Under the pieces are notes generated by a model. That model did not search any database. It was given only the letters and a program-made list of their open reading frames with translations, and had not been told where the DNA came from. This document shows, piece after piece, positions 45,345-56,366 of a stretch of 64,000 bases of DNA. The position numbers were made by a program, and so were the translations under genes. Source of the DNA: Capillidium heterosporum (lineage: Eukaryota; Entomophthoromycota; Entomophthoromycetes; Entomophthorales; Capillidiaceae); contig WBMQ01000005.1 in the NCBI GenBank assembly GCA_016630905.1, forward strand, positions 248,001 to 312,000, read 5' to 3'. Every line of letters begins with the position of its first letter. Within the stretch, counting starts at the first letter, position 1.

Positions 45345-45935
45345 ACTAGATAAATAGATGACTATATTAGATTACTAGGCATAAAAATATCTAGAATAAA
45401 TCTGACCAAACAATTTATTTGACTCATGTTCGAAGTTTAAATTGAAGTGCTAGATCTGAGATGGGTGGCAGGCGGATAGATGCCTATATTAGATCTGACC
45501 AGATGTTGTATTTGAGCTGTACCCTAAAGCTAAATAAAAACAACTGTTTTTAAACAAGTGGTAAGCGGATAATTGTCTATATTGGCTATGACCGAGTGCC
45601 TTTAGAAAACAGCAATCACAAATTCACCAAAGTATATTTGGAAGATATAGTTCGTTACACTTTTATTTGTATTTTAGACCTTTTATTGAGGGTGGGAGCC
45701 TCAGATTCTAATATACTTTGATAAATGCATCTCACTAAACTACAAATCTAGAAAATTTTGCCAAATATAGATATAAGTTTTTCCTTGTGATGACAATATA
45801 TGATGCAAGCTCATTAGCATGTATCTGGAAATGGCAGCATGCTACTCTTATATTTGGGGTTTCAAGTATTTATTGGAGATGGGAGCTTCAAATATCATGA
45901 TATTTCAATAAATGTATGTTGATGAACTAATCGTT
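45345..45935. repeat. Degenerate short tandem-like repeats
   Basis: The block GGATAGATGCCTATATTAGA (45473-45492) is echoed near 45350 and 45565. A second unit around GGGTGGGAGCCTCAGATTCT (45700) recurs near 45880 as GAGATGGGAGCTTCAAAT. Similarity is partial; these look like old local duplications. No terminal structure is seen. Confidence 0.4.
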
Positions 45936-46644
45936 TTGAAAACACAAACATATATATACATTGGTTTTTTGATGAAGTAGTAGTTTACTATAATTTTCAT
46001 ATTGAAATACTGAATTTAACTAAATGGTAATACTTTGATATCTGGTCCTAAACCTAGAAATTAGTGATGCCGCTACCTTACCCTCATTTCTCTAGGTAAA
46101 TAAACTTTGATGATTTATAAACCTTTATTAAAAACCCGAAATATAGGCAATAAACTTTGTAGTGTAAGCTTCAAAAATACTCATATATTGAAGTTGAAAA
46201 TAGAAAAGTAAGTAGAAGCCTATACCACAGTGTTACTTGCTAGGCTCTTCTCTTTAAACTTTAACTTAGAGGTAGTGCCGTTAACTTGCCAATCACACTT
46301 TAATACATTCCCAAGAAAAATTTGCACTACAATATTATAAATCATTAGCACGTATTTATAAGTCAATTTAAAGCGATTTCTAATTTCATATTTACATATA
46401 ATGTAAATATTAGAAGCATCTAATGATGCATATAGCATACCCTATCGTCCAAGATATTTGATTCCTAGAAATCATGCATTAAATTTAATATGAAAGCACG
46501 TATAATTAGAAAAGTTTCTTAATAGTGAGCTAAAGATTTTAATATAATGATTCTGCCCCTCAAATCTGCAAAACTAATCAGCTTATTTAAATCTACCTTA
46601 AACTGTCCCTAAAAGTGGTGTGTATCTTTACACTCTTACTTTAT

Positions 46645-46651
46645 TATAAAC
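46645..46651 (+). promoter_or_regulatory. TATA box of small secreted protein gene
   Basis: TATAAAC, 56 bp before the ATG at 46701. Confidence 0.45.
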
Positions 46652-46700
46652 TTACAAACTTTTTAAATGCTTTTACTAATAACTAGCATCAAATATCACA

Positions 46701-46952
46701 ATGAATACCATTATCAAATATATGTTTCTTTTAACCACATTCTTTAATCCCTTTGTTCGAATTTCAGCTACTCCAGTCCAAGATTCCACCAAAGAGTTTA
46801 GTATAGTGACAAATAAAGAAGCACTTCCATCAACCGATCAACTTGAAGTCGCATCAGTACTCAATACCCCGCCGAAACCAAATGCCATGGAAAAGATGAC
46901 GACGTTCCAACCAGGGATGAAGTTCTACAGACCGGGGATGGATTTTCAATAG
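46701..46952 (+). CDS. Small secreted protein, 83 aa, unknown
   Basis: Intronless with an ATG start. The first 24 residues form a signal peptide (MNTIIKYMFLLTTFFNPF, with a likely cut after ISA). The mature part of about 60 residues has no Cys, is polar, and ends with a repeated motif (FQPGMKFYRPGMDFQ, two xxPGMxF units). An AATAAA signal follows at 46987. Short repeat-ending secreted proteins of this kind are common in fungal secretomes; no family is recognised. A mating-pheromone or effector precursor is possible but unsupported: no dibasic processing sites or CAAX box are seen. Confidence 0.5.
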   Translation: MNTIIKYMFLLTTFFNPFVRISATPVQDSTKEFSIVTNKEALPSTDQLEVASVLNTPPKPNAMEKMTTFQPGMKFYRPGMDFQ

Positions 46953-47359
46953 TTATTATAACAAACAGGTTATAGCTACGCTGTATAAATAAAATTGATT
47001 GGCCAGCTTACCGTGTAAATAAATATAAAATTTTGTACTTTTCACATATCATTTTATTGAAGCTTTACAAGATGTATAGACTATACACCAGCGTATACTA
47101 GGATCGCGAAAGTCAAGCCTAGAGGCCATATCCTAATAGTGCCTTCATCAAAAGCGTAAATTTATAGTATAGTTCTGCTATGGATATTTGCTTAATAGTG
47201 TATCATTTTTCAACTTCTAGTTTGCCATTAGCCCACAAATTTAACGTAGTTTTACCTATGTATTCGCTTTATATCACTATAAGTTAAATGCAGGCCTGCA
47301 TAAAATTTGTGGATTGTTAACAAATTAACAGTTGAAAAATGAGACCATTATTGACCAGC
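46953..47359. other. Spacer before palindrome
   Basis: No supported feature apart from the 3' flank of the secreted protein gene. Confidence 0.35.
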
Positions 47360-49542
47360 ATTCGAAATCCGGACTACACTGCAACTACTGTACAACATTT
47401 ATAGTCTCAAAGGTGGTAGTTCTAGTCCTAATCACCTTTGCAAAATAGATTGCAAGTACTAAATAGGTAGTCCTATATACTTGGCTTCTATCCTAGTTTG
47501 CTTTGGAATTTGGCGGTGAACTATTTCATCGCTACATTTCCACCTCAACTGTTTTGAAGCTAAAGTTTATTCGTTTGGGTGCCTCTCGACTTCATACATT
47601 GAAATAATAAACCAATTGTAGCTTATTGATATCAAGATGCCGTTGATACAATTGAAGGTGCTACTTATAAGCTGCTGCTGGATTGCAGTTGGAGCCATTC
47701 CAATGCTTGATGGTCTTAGCAAGTGGTTTATTTCAAGCGATGGATGGCGGTGTTGCAAATATATATTTGCTACCATTTCCATTTAGGGACATAGAGTTGT
47801 CTTAATTTGGGAATAGTGGATATATAGTTGTTGACGGGTTGGTAGTAAAGGGAGGATGTAATGCTACCTAGAGAGAAGTTCGAAATGTGCCATCAAAGGA
47901 TTCAAGCGATTGGCTGGTGAAGGTGCAGTTTTCTGTGTTATTGGTTAAATAAAACGCTGTTTTCAACTGATGCGTAACTGCCAAATGTTGATCAGGTTGG
48001 ATGTTGAGCAAGCAAACAATCACTATTTGGAGGTACTTGACGATGTAGTGCATACTTGCCACTTGATGTATATTAAGACGGCAAGTATATGCTCTAAAGA
48101 CGTATAGACTAAAGCATGGTGTGTGTTTTAAGAACACTCCCAACAGCTCAACAAATTGAAAGCACCCTAGCTCTACTCTAGGCTTATAAATCAAACCTAG
48201 CCATGATGCTATCGTTTCAAGGCACAGCTGCATACAGCTTCATCACCGACTCTTTAAGAAGCTTTTGTATCGCCATGTTCGATAAGATCTTTATCGAGGA
48301 CAGCGACTAAACCCTTGCTTTCATTACATCAATAGAATAGTGGATTTTCATTTGAATATGGTGTTTGGATACAATGGCAAAGATGGCTCTATAGCTGGCA
48401 CGCTTACCGTATTCAGGCTTCTAATTGTATCACCAATCAAAGATATACATAGAAACCTGTAAACAAATAATCATGTAGACTCTTGCAGATAAAAAAGACA
48501 TAATGTAGTCTTAAATGGGTTTGAATAACTTAGAAGGGATTGCAAAATCTTATAAAAGAAGATACCTTGAGCATATATTCTTTGGACCCAAGAAAACAGA
48601 CCAAGATATCATATATAGACAAACACATATGTTTTCAAATATGTACATTTGGAGGTGGAATGCCACTTCTTAAGCATAGCCCTATTTAGCAAGCAGGATA
48701 CCAATACCTTGCGAAATGATCTGGATTTGAAATGTAGCAGCCCAAATACTCATTTAAAGGGAAGTGTCCGAAGTTAAAATTAGCATAGAGAACCCTAAAA
48801 TCTCGCTGCAGCGTGGTTCAGTGCAGCGACTTTTGTCTGGTGCCATTCCTAAACAGCTTCCTGCATTGGGCAAAAAGGCTGGTTATAATATTGCTCGAAT
48901 TGGAATTATACTTTAGCTTTCGACATCAAATGCAACTATATACATATATTAAGTTATCAGACAGTAGCATTCCCGAACTTTTACATGCTATGTATGTGAT
49001 TTATAGTATAAAAGCTGTGGAAACGCAGTTGATTGGAAGCGTAACGTAGGTTTACAGTTCTCAGCCTCAATCGTCCTTACCAAAAGCATCATAACAGAAT
49101 TTCCAAATAAGTGCGAGTTTAGTTCGTTTCAGCTTATCAGGCATGTATTACCACATATATTTATAAGTATTCTTGAAATGGAAAGCCAAATATCAGCTGA
49201 AAGGTGCAGTATCACGGTTCAGAATTTGGAAATCCATACAATTTTCAGCGAGTTGGACAAAGGCGACCGAGCCAATCGTATGCCTGTATTGTCAAAGAAG
49301 TGGTATCTAAACTCTTGAGCCAAATAGTGAGTGATCCATCTAGACAAAGCTATTTGATAGCATGTACAAATGCACCTCCAACTCTCGCTAAACGAAAAGC
49401 TATATTGGCTTCGAATTACCATTTATGGGATTTGAGTCGTCCCTTTTAGGAAGCATTAAATGGTGCCGAGTCCAATATTATTTCTTAGTCTCAAAAAGCT
49501 TACTAGAGCCTTCGATTCTCGCTAATTGAAAATGCACCGAGG

Positions 49543-49550
49543 TATAAATA
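49543..49550 (+). promoter_or_regulatory. TATA box of PH-domain gene 3
   Basis: TATAAATA, 63 bp before the ATG at 49606. Confidence 0.6.
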
Positions 49551-49605
49551 GGACAGAGCAGGGAAAATTCCAAAGTCAAAAACATTGCCATTTACAAAAT
49601 ATAAG

Positions 49606-50160
49606 ATGTTCTCACCAAAAAGAACTCCTAAAGAACTCGATAATATGTCAGAGCACTCCTACTCCTCCTACGAAGCCAATGCTTCGTTCAACTCCCTTTC
49701 ATCTACTTTGGTTTCCGATTCCTCACTACCAGCCGACATCGAAGAAGCCAAGAAGCTTTCCACTTTCCACGGATCATTAACTAAGATCTCGCAACGTGCC
49801 TTCCCATTGTTCAACGGCAAGTCGACTCAATACTTTGTACTAGTAGGTTCTTCTCTACTTCGATACAAGTGCAAGAACAAAGAGTTCGTCCTAAGCGACA
49901 AGTACACCATAACCTCAACCACCAACATCTGTGTCACCGATGCTTTCAAAGGAGAAAAGTTTGCCTTCAGTATCACGAGTCCCGCCAACTTTGAACTCAA
50001 CTTGATAGCTGAAGACTCCCACCAACTTTCCCAGTGGCTGAACCATATAAAAGCTGCAATTGCCGTCTGCAAGTTTTCGGAAAAGCCACTACCCATCGTA
50101 CCTCATTCCACCAATGGTGGATTTGAAAGTTGTTCCAATAGTTTTATCTTGTCGTGTTAA
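49606..50160 (+). CDS. PH-domain protein, paralogue 3 (palindrome left copy)
   Basis: Intronless, 184 aa. The frame opens at a TTG at 49585, but the ATG at 49606 is chosen: it aligns with the start of the 44900 paralogue and is 63 bp from a TATA box. A Ser-rich N-terminus (1-52) precedes a PH-like domain (about 55-155): FHGSLTKISQRAFPLFNG, STQYFVLVGSSLLRYKCK, FKGEKFAFSITS, FELNLIAEDSHQ and the helix LSQWLNHIKAAI with Trp144. The C-terminus ends SNSFILSC. The protein is identical to that of the right-arm copy; the two substitutions seen in the coding part are silent. The 3' UTRs differ because the palindrome ends 39 bp after the stop. Confidence 0.82.
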   Translation: MFSPKRTPKELDNMSEHSYSSYEANASFNSLSSTLVSDSSLPADIEEAKKLSTFHGSLTKISQRAFPLFNGKSTQYFVLVGSSLLRYKCKNKEFVLSDKYTITSTTNICVTDAFKGEKFAFSITSPANFELNLIAEDSHQLSQWLNHIKAAIAVCKFSEKPLPIVPHSTNGGFESCSNSFILSC

Positions 50161-50199
50161 GTTCTTGTTTTTGCTTGCTCCTACTAACCTTTCTTGTTG

Positions 50200-51251
50200 T
50201 TACTAATAAAAGGATACATTCTATCTTTGTATATCCTTTTTGCTGTTATACTTTCTAAACGATATTTTGTTAAGAACATTTCTCATATCTAAGGAATAGT
50301 ATATTCTGCTCTAGAATAGATAACTGCAATCAATTTAATCGATTTAGGTATTAATCTAAAAATTATATATATACATTTAGTCTCTAGGAAAGGATGTTAA
50401 AAATGTACTTGTTGAAATCAGTAAACTTATCAAATTTCCATCAAGCCTAAATTACTCCTGTTTTGATGATGGATGCCATTTATAAAGGATCCCTCATATT
50501 AAAATTTATAATTGATACATACGTGTAGCTTCAAGTAATGCTTTATTAGCCTTGATAAATATACTTCTAGTTGAGTCCAACCTTCTGAACATCAGCGATT
50601 AAGAGTTAGAAATAGTGTATAAGCAACCTGTTTAAAAATTCAAATTGTTACCAAGGTTTAAAAACAAATAACTTGGAACAGTAAGGAATGAAGTTTGAAA
50701 GTATTTACGTTCCAAATCCAAACTTAGTAAGGGTTTTAAGTGGCATTACTTGAATTTAAAACCTCAATATATCTTACAGTAGTTAATCGTAAACTTACTA
50801 TGATTTAAAATATTTGAATACAGTAGGCCTTTTATAAGTTTTTGGCATTAAAATGTCTTATACAAAGTACTGTGATATAATTTATACATACTATATACCT
50901 TATGGATGTAAAACCATTACTAGTAACGTATGATCAGCGTTTATACTTTGCAATAAGTGATATAAAATTTTACCATCGATTTAATATATATAGCTATAGA
51001 ATTCATGCTGGTATCAATTTATAGTAAATGCATAGTTGTGTAAATAAAGTGTAACCCTATAATGCCGAAGTTGGGTAGTATTTTATCTTTTTTGATTAAA
51101 TACTTCAATATAATGCAACTATACTATGTGATAGCACCCATAAATATCAACTTAAATAAACGAAGTAATTGAATTTTCTGTTAAACTATAGCAAGTTAAG
51201 CATACAATATTCAAAGAAATTCACTTTTTCAGCACATTATTTATTGACAAT
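50200..51251. other. Unique spacer at the centre of the palindrome
   Basis: 1,052 bp of AT-rich sequence between the 3' ends of the two convergent PH genes. It supplies a different polyadenylation region to each (AATAAA-like at 50206-50211 for the left gene and near 51238-51246 for the right). No ORF or repeat is recognised. Confidence 0.5.
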
Positions 51252-51290
51252 CAACAAGAGAGGTTAGTAGGAGCAAGCAAAAACAAGAAC

Positions 51291-51845
51291 TTAACACGAC
51301 AAGATAAAACTATTGGAACAACTTTCAAATCCACCATTGGTGGAATGAGGTACGATAGGTAGTGGCTTTTCTGAAAACTTGCAGACGGCAATTGCAGCTT
51401 TTATATGGTTCAGCCACTGGGAAAGTTGGTGGGAGTCTTCAGCTATCAAGTTGAGTTCAAAGTTGGCGGGACTCGTGATACTGAAGGCAAACTTTTCTCC
51501 TTTGAAAGCATCGGTGACACAGATGTTGGTGGTTGAGGTTATGGTGTACTTGTCGCTTAGGACGAACTCTTTGTTCTTGCACTTGTATCGAAGTAGAGAA
51601 GAACCTACTAGTACAAAGTATTGAGTCGACTTGCCGTTGAACAATGGGAAGGCACGTTGCGAGATCTTAGTTAATGATCCGTGGAAAGTGGAAAGCTTCT
51701 TGGCTTCTTCGATGTCGGCTGGTAGTGAGGAATCGGAAACCAAAGTAGATGAAAGGGAGTTGAACGAAGCATTGGCTTCGTAGGAGGAGTAGGAGTGCTC
51801 TGACATATTATCGAGTTCTTTAGGAGTTCTTTTTGGTGAGAACAT
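51291..51845 (-). CDS. PH-domain protein, paralogue 4 (palindrome right copy)
   Basis: 184 aa, amino-acid identical to the 49606 gene, ATG at 51845. Promoter and TATA box (51901-51908) are also identical. The two copies face each other (convergent). Silent differences were noted in the codons for Ser (TCG/TCA) and Pro (CCC/CCT) near the 3' end, showing that these are two true loci and not one sequence assembled twice. Confidence 0.82.
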   Translation of the reverse strand: MFSPKRTPKELDNMSEHSYSSYEANASFNSLSSTLVSDSSLPADIEEAKKLSTFHGSLTKISQRAFPLFNGKSTQYFVLVGSSLLRYKCKNKEFVLSDKYTITSTTNICVTDAFKGEKFAFSITSPANFELNLIAEDSHQLSQWLNHIKAAIAVCKFSEKPLPIVPHSTNGGFESCSNSFILSC

Positions 51846-51900
51846 CTTATATTTTGTAAATGGCAATGTTTTTGACTTTGGAATTTTCCCTGCTCTGTCC

Positions 51901-51908
51901 TATTTATA
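51901..51908 (-). promoter_or_regulatory. TATA box of PH-domain gene 4
   Basis: Mirror of 49543-49550, 56-63 bp before the ATG. Confidence 0.6.
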
Positions 51909-54231
51909 CCTCGGTGCATTTTCAATTAGCGAGAATCGAAGGCTCTAGTAAGCTTTTTGAGACTAAGAAATAATATTGGACTCGGCACCATTTAATGCTT
52001 CCTAAAAGGGACGACTCAAATCCCATAAATGGTAATTCGAAGCCAATATAGCTTTTCGTTTAGCGAGAGTTGGAGGTGCATTTGTACATGCTATCAAATA
52101 GCTTTGTCTAGATGGATCACTCACTATTTGGCTCAAGAGTTTAGATACCACTTCTTTGACAATACAGGCATACGATTGGCTCGGTCGCCTTTGTCCAACT
52201 CGCTGAAAATTGTATGGATTTCCAAATTCTGAACCGTGATACTGCACCTTTCAGCTGATATTTGGCTTTCCATTTCAAGAATACTTATAAATATATGTGG
52301 TAATACATGCCTGATAAGCTGAAACGAACTAAACTCGCACTTATTTGGAAATTCTGTTATGATGCTTTTGGTAAGGACGATTGAGGCTGAGAACTGTAAA
52401 CCTACGTTACGCTTCCAATCAACTGCGTTTCCACAGCTTTTATACTATAAATCACATACATAGCATGTAAAAGTTCGGGAATGCTACTGTCTGATAACTT
52501 AATATATGTATATAGTTGCATTTGATGTCGAAAGCTAAAGTATAATTCCAATTCGAGCAATATTATAACCAGCCTTTTTGCCCAATGCAGGAAGCTGTTT
52601 AGGAATGGCACCAGACAAAAGTCGCTGCACTGAACCACGCTGCAGCGAGATTTTAGGGTTCTCTATGCTAATTTTAACTTCGGACACTTCCCTTTAAATG
52701 AGTATTTGGGCTGCTACATTTCAAATCCAGATCATTTCGCAAGGTATTGGTATCCTGCTTGCTAAATAGGGCTATGCTTAAGAAGTGGCATTCCACCTCC
52801 AAATGTACATATTTGAAAACATATGTGTTTGTCTATATATGATATCTTGGTCTGTTTTCTTGGGTCCAAAGAATATATGCTCAAGGTATCTTCTTTTATA
52901 AGATTTTGCAATCCCTTCTAAGTTATTCAAACCCATTTAAGACTACATTATGTCTTTTTTATCTGCAAGAGTCTACATGATTATTTGTTTACAGGTTTCT
53001 ATGTATATCTTTGATTGGTGATACAATTAGAAGCCTGAATACGGTAAGCGTGCCAGCTATAGAGCCATCTTTGCCATTGTATCCAAACACCATATTCAAA
53101 TGAAAATCCACTATTCTATTGATGTAATGAAAGCAAGGGTTTAGTCGCTGTCCTCGATAAAGATCTTATCGAACATGGCGATACAAAAGCTTCTTAAAGA
53201 GTCGGTGATGAAGCTGTATGCAGCTGTGCCTTGAAACGATAGCATCATGGCTAGGTTTGATTTATAAGCCTAGAGTAGAGCTAGGGTGCTTTCAATTTGT
53301 TGGGCTGTTGGGAGTGTTCTTAAAACACACACCATGCTTTAGTCTATACGTCTTTAGAGCATATACTTGCCGTCTTAATATACATCAAGTGGCAAGTATG
53401 CACTACATCGTCAAGTACCTCCAAATAGTGATTGTTTGCTTGCTCAACATCCAACCTGATCAACATTTGGCAGTTACGCATCAGTTGAAAACAGCGTTTT
53501 ATTTAACCAATAACACAGAAAACTGCACCTTCACCAGCCAATCGCTTGAATCCTTTGATGGCACATTTCGAACTTCTCTCTAGGTAGCATTACATCCTCC
53601 CTTTACTACCAACCCGTCAACAACTATATATCCACTATTCCCAAATTAAGACAACTCTATGTCCCTAAATGGAAATGGTAGCAAATATATATTTGCAACA
53701 CCGCCATCCATCGCTTGAAATAAACCACTTGCTAAGACCATCAAGCATTGGAATGGCTCCAACTGCAATCCAGCAGCAGCTTATAAGTAGCACCTTCAAT
53801 TGTATCAACGGCATCTTGATATCAATAAGCTACAATTGGTTTATTATTTCAATGTATGAAGTCGAGAGGCACCCAAACGAATAAACTTTAGCTTTAAAAC
53901 AGTTGAGGTGGAAATGTAGCGATGAAATAGTTCACCGCCAAATTCCAAAGCAAACTAGGATAGAAGCCAAGTATATAGGACTACCTATTTAGTACTTGCA
54001 ATCTATTTTGCAAAGGTGATTAGGACTAGAACTACCACCTTTGAGACTATAAATGTCGTACAGTAGTTGCAGTGTAGTCCGGATTTCGAATTCTAGTAGG
54101 AAATACCCAAAAAAGGAAACTATATAATTTTTACCAAAGTTTAATACTACTTTCATTCATTTTTACTTTACTTTTTTCATATAGTTATATTGGATAAAAT
54201 ACATAGTAAATCTAAATATAAGAGTAGATTC

Positions 54232-55132
54232 TGTAGGGAAGTTTCCAGGGGATGCAGGGCTGGGCTTGAGCTAAGCCAATGTAGTGATGATTACATCAAT
54301 AAAACTAAAGAAACTTAAAGTATCACTTTGATAGCCGATACTTTAGTTGCAATCTGGATCTAGAGGCTGATTTATGAAAAAAGTAAAACGATGATCGTGA
54401 CAAGATTAAGTAGAGCAACAATGTTCACCAGAGCTCGAGTTATAATTCAAACCCTTAAGCTACTATAATCTAATATTAATCTTAATCATAATTTTGAGCT
54501 AATTCAAAGTCTACAGGAATCGTGCTAAAAAGTGTCGAAAAGTGTAAGGTGATTATAGAATAAAGGTGAGTCGAATCTTTATTATGAAATAATCCCTTGT
54601 CTAAAAGCTACACAAGTCAGTGAGGTTTATATAGAGTAAATGATAGAGGTAGGTGGAGGGATGGAAATGTCGGCAGCGAATGTATGATTAAGAAACAATC
54701 TTTTATTTATCATGCTTTGAAGGCATGCCAGGATAATACATTCGTGAAACTTTGCAAGTTATAAAATAATCAGTATTTGCAGTGGAGATTGATAGATTGG
54801 TTCAGGTTGTGTCCAGTTTGAAGGCTCTACGTTTGTGTTAAGAATCCGCTTTTCTAAGACTGATTCTTATGCAACCAAAGTTTAATTTATTGCTGGATTG
54901 AAGGGATTGATCTAGTTCAAATTATTTGCCAATATACAAAAGTCATTCAAACTGTTTGTCAACACAGCAATTGATGGAAGTACGGGAAATAAAGTGGCTG
55001 GGTTTCGGGCTCTATAAAGCAATACCAACTCAATTTATACTACTGATCGCTGTATGCTTTGGGGCTAGAGTTTGTCAGCTAGAAAGGTCATTAAGCTGAC
55101 TTTCTGAAGAAGCCTTTTAAAGTTTTGTTACA
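54232..55132 (-). mobile_element. Solo LTR with target-site duplication (LTR retrotransposon kin)
   Basis: 901 bp with TGTA...TACA ends, flanked on both sides by the 5-bp duplication GATTC (54227-54231 and 55133-55137). In minus orientation it contains a TATATAAA box followed by an AATAAAG signal in the LTR order. The internal region is absent, as expected after recombination between two LTRs. A diverged relative lies at 21319-22052 (plus). The intact duplication suggests a younger insertion than that relative. Copia versus Gypsy cannot be decided without the coding region. Confidence 0.8.
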
Positions 55133-55137
55133 GATTC

Positions 55138-56000
55138 GACAATTATTAAGCTTTTACTAAAAATTAAAATTTCAACTATATATAAAGCTTATTATAGTAG
55201 CATTTATAAAAACTATACCTTGTAAATTGCAGCCAGAAAAATATGAAAGAGATTTGAATTTCAATTGCTTAGAATAGTATCTTATAGCGTATGTTTTGAT
55301 TTTAATTATAAGATTAGCTTATTTTTAAATTTATATATTTAAGATTTTATATACTAAAAATGTATAAAAGCTATGCAAAATGAAGTTCATTTAAAAAGTT
55401 TATATAAAAGCTATAATGGGTTTTAAAAACCTATCTATACTATATTTAATTTTGTAAAGTATATAATATTTAAACTACATTTAAAGAATAAGTAAAAATA
55501 GATTAAATTGTAATTACTATTACAATACTTTAATAAAGTATTTAAGTATCTAAGTTAATATTAATAAGATTTATATTTAGATAAGTATAGACACTTATAC
55601 AATTTATAAAAGCTTTTTTAAGTTAGCTAATTATATAATTTATTTTTAAACCTTTTTATAAAAAGAACTTTATTTAATAATTACTTATATCTGACTAAAA
55701 TATTAGTATTTGTTGGCTTAAAATTTAATTTTATCTATATTTCAAATAAATATACAAATAGCTACAATATAGTCCTTTAATTTACTTTTAGTATTCTATA
55801 AGCTAAATAGGTACCTTTTATCTAATATATTATATTATACCCAGATGCTTATCCTTTTAGCTTAGGACTATTGTTTAAAATATCTACTTTAAGCTACTTA
55901 CAAGGCCGTACTAATACCTACACTACCATTAAAGCTTCAAGTATAGTATTATATATATCAATCTTTTATCTGAAAGTTTATCTTTACTAACTAATCAGTC
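55138..56000. other. Extremely AT-rich block
   Basis: In 55501-55740 I count 35 G or C in 240 bases (about 15%), well below the surrounding spacers. TpA-rich words dominate. It begins directly at the LTR target-site duplication. No ORF is present. It may be a mutated repeat relic or a structural AT block. Confidence 0.6.
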
Positions 56001-56216
56001 AAAATCCTCAGGCCAAAAATTAGAACTAAATACGGATTAAAGTTGCCCTCAAGCCCAACTTATTATTTTGATATTTGCCCTTTTCAGGTAACGACTTGTC
56101 ACTAAGCATAATGCCCCTCAAATCCGTTTTTTAATTATAGTGCCGAACCAAACGATTTCCCTAAGCCCATGATAAGTAGCTCTAAGCCGACGTCTTTGGT
56201 ACTGGGATATTTGGAC

Positions 56217-56366
56217 CTATTCTATCTTACGCCAAGTTAATGGATTCAGATCATTCAAGAATATACCACCAGGAACCCAGCTTACTTGCATAAAAGTCAA
56301 TGTATTGGTTTCAGGAAATTTCAATACTTGAACAGTTTCAAATAAGTGCGGCTTCGATCCGAAAAA
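56217..56366 (-). pseudogene. Coding-like fragment
   Basis: A 49-codon open frame, minus strand, with protein-like content (HLFETVQVLKFPETNTL, WVPGGIFLNDLNPLTW), bounded by stops and without a start. It is probably a relic of a host gene. No family is recognised. Confidence 0.28.

Larger units (their letters stand above)
47360..50199 (+). repeat. Left arm of 6.7 kb palindrome
   Basis: 2,840 bp, mirrored by 51252-54091 without a visible indel: every matched coordinate pair sums to 101451. Only a handful of substitutions were noticed (near 47394, 48148, 50079, 50094 and 50191), so identity is above 99%. It includes a complete PH-domain gene, its promoter and about 2.2 kb of further upstream sequence. 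Other ORFs in the arm (47567-47782 minus, 47868-48233 minus, 48813-49049 plus, 49204-49449 plus) have no recognised motif and need not be genes. Confidence 0.93.
51252..54091 (-). repeat. Right arm of 6.7 kb palindrome
   Basis: Inverted copy of 47360-50199. The outer end (54091) lies 136 bp from the target-site duplication of the solo LTR. Confidence 0.93.

Noticed and set aside
47868-48233. 121-aa ORF duplicated in both palindrome arms
   Set aside because: Presence in both arms follows from the recent duplication and is not evidence of selection; no domain or promoter, and one of the few arm differences changes its sequence (E/G).
47360-54091. Palindrome as an amplification or assembly artefact
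   Set aside because: The arms differ by several substitutions, including silent codon changes, and have distinct outer and inner flanks. Not fully excluded without reads.
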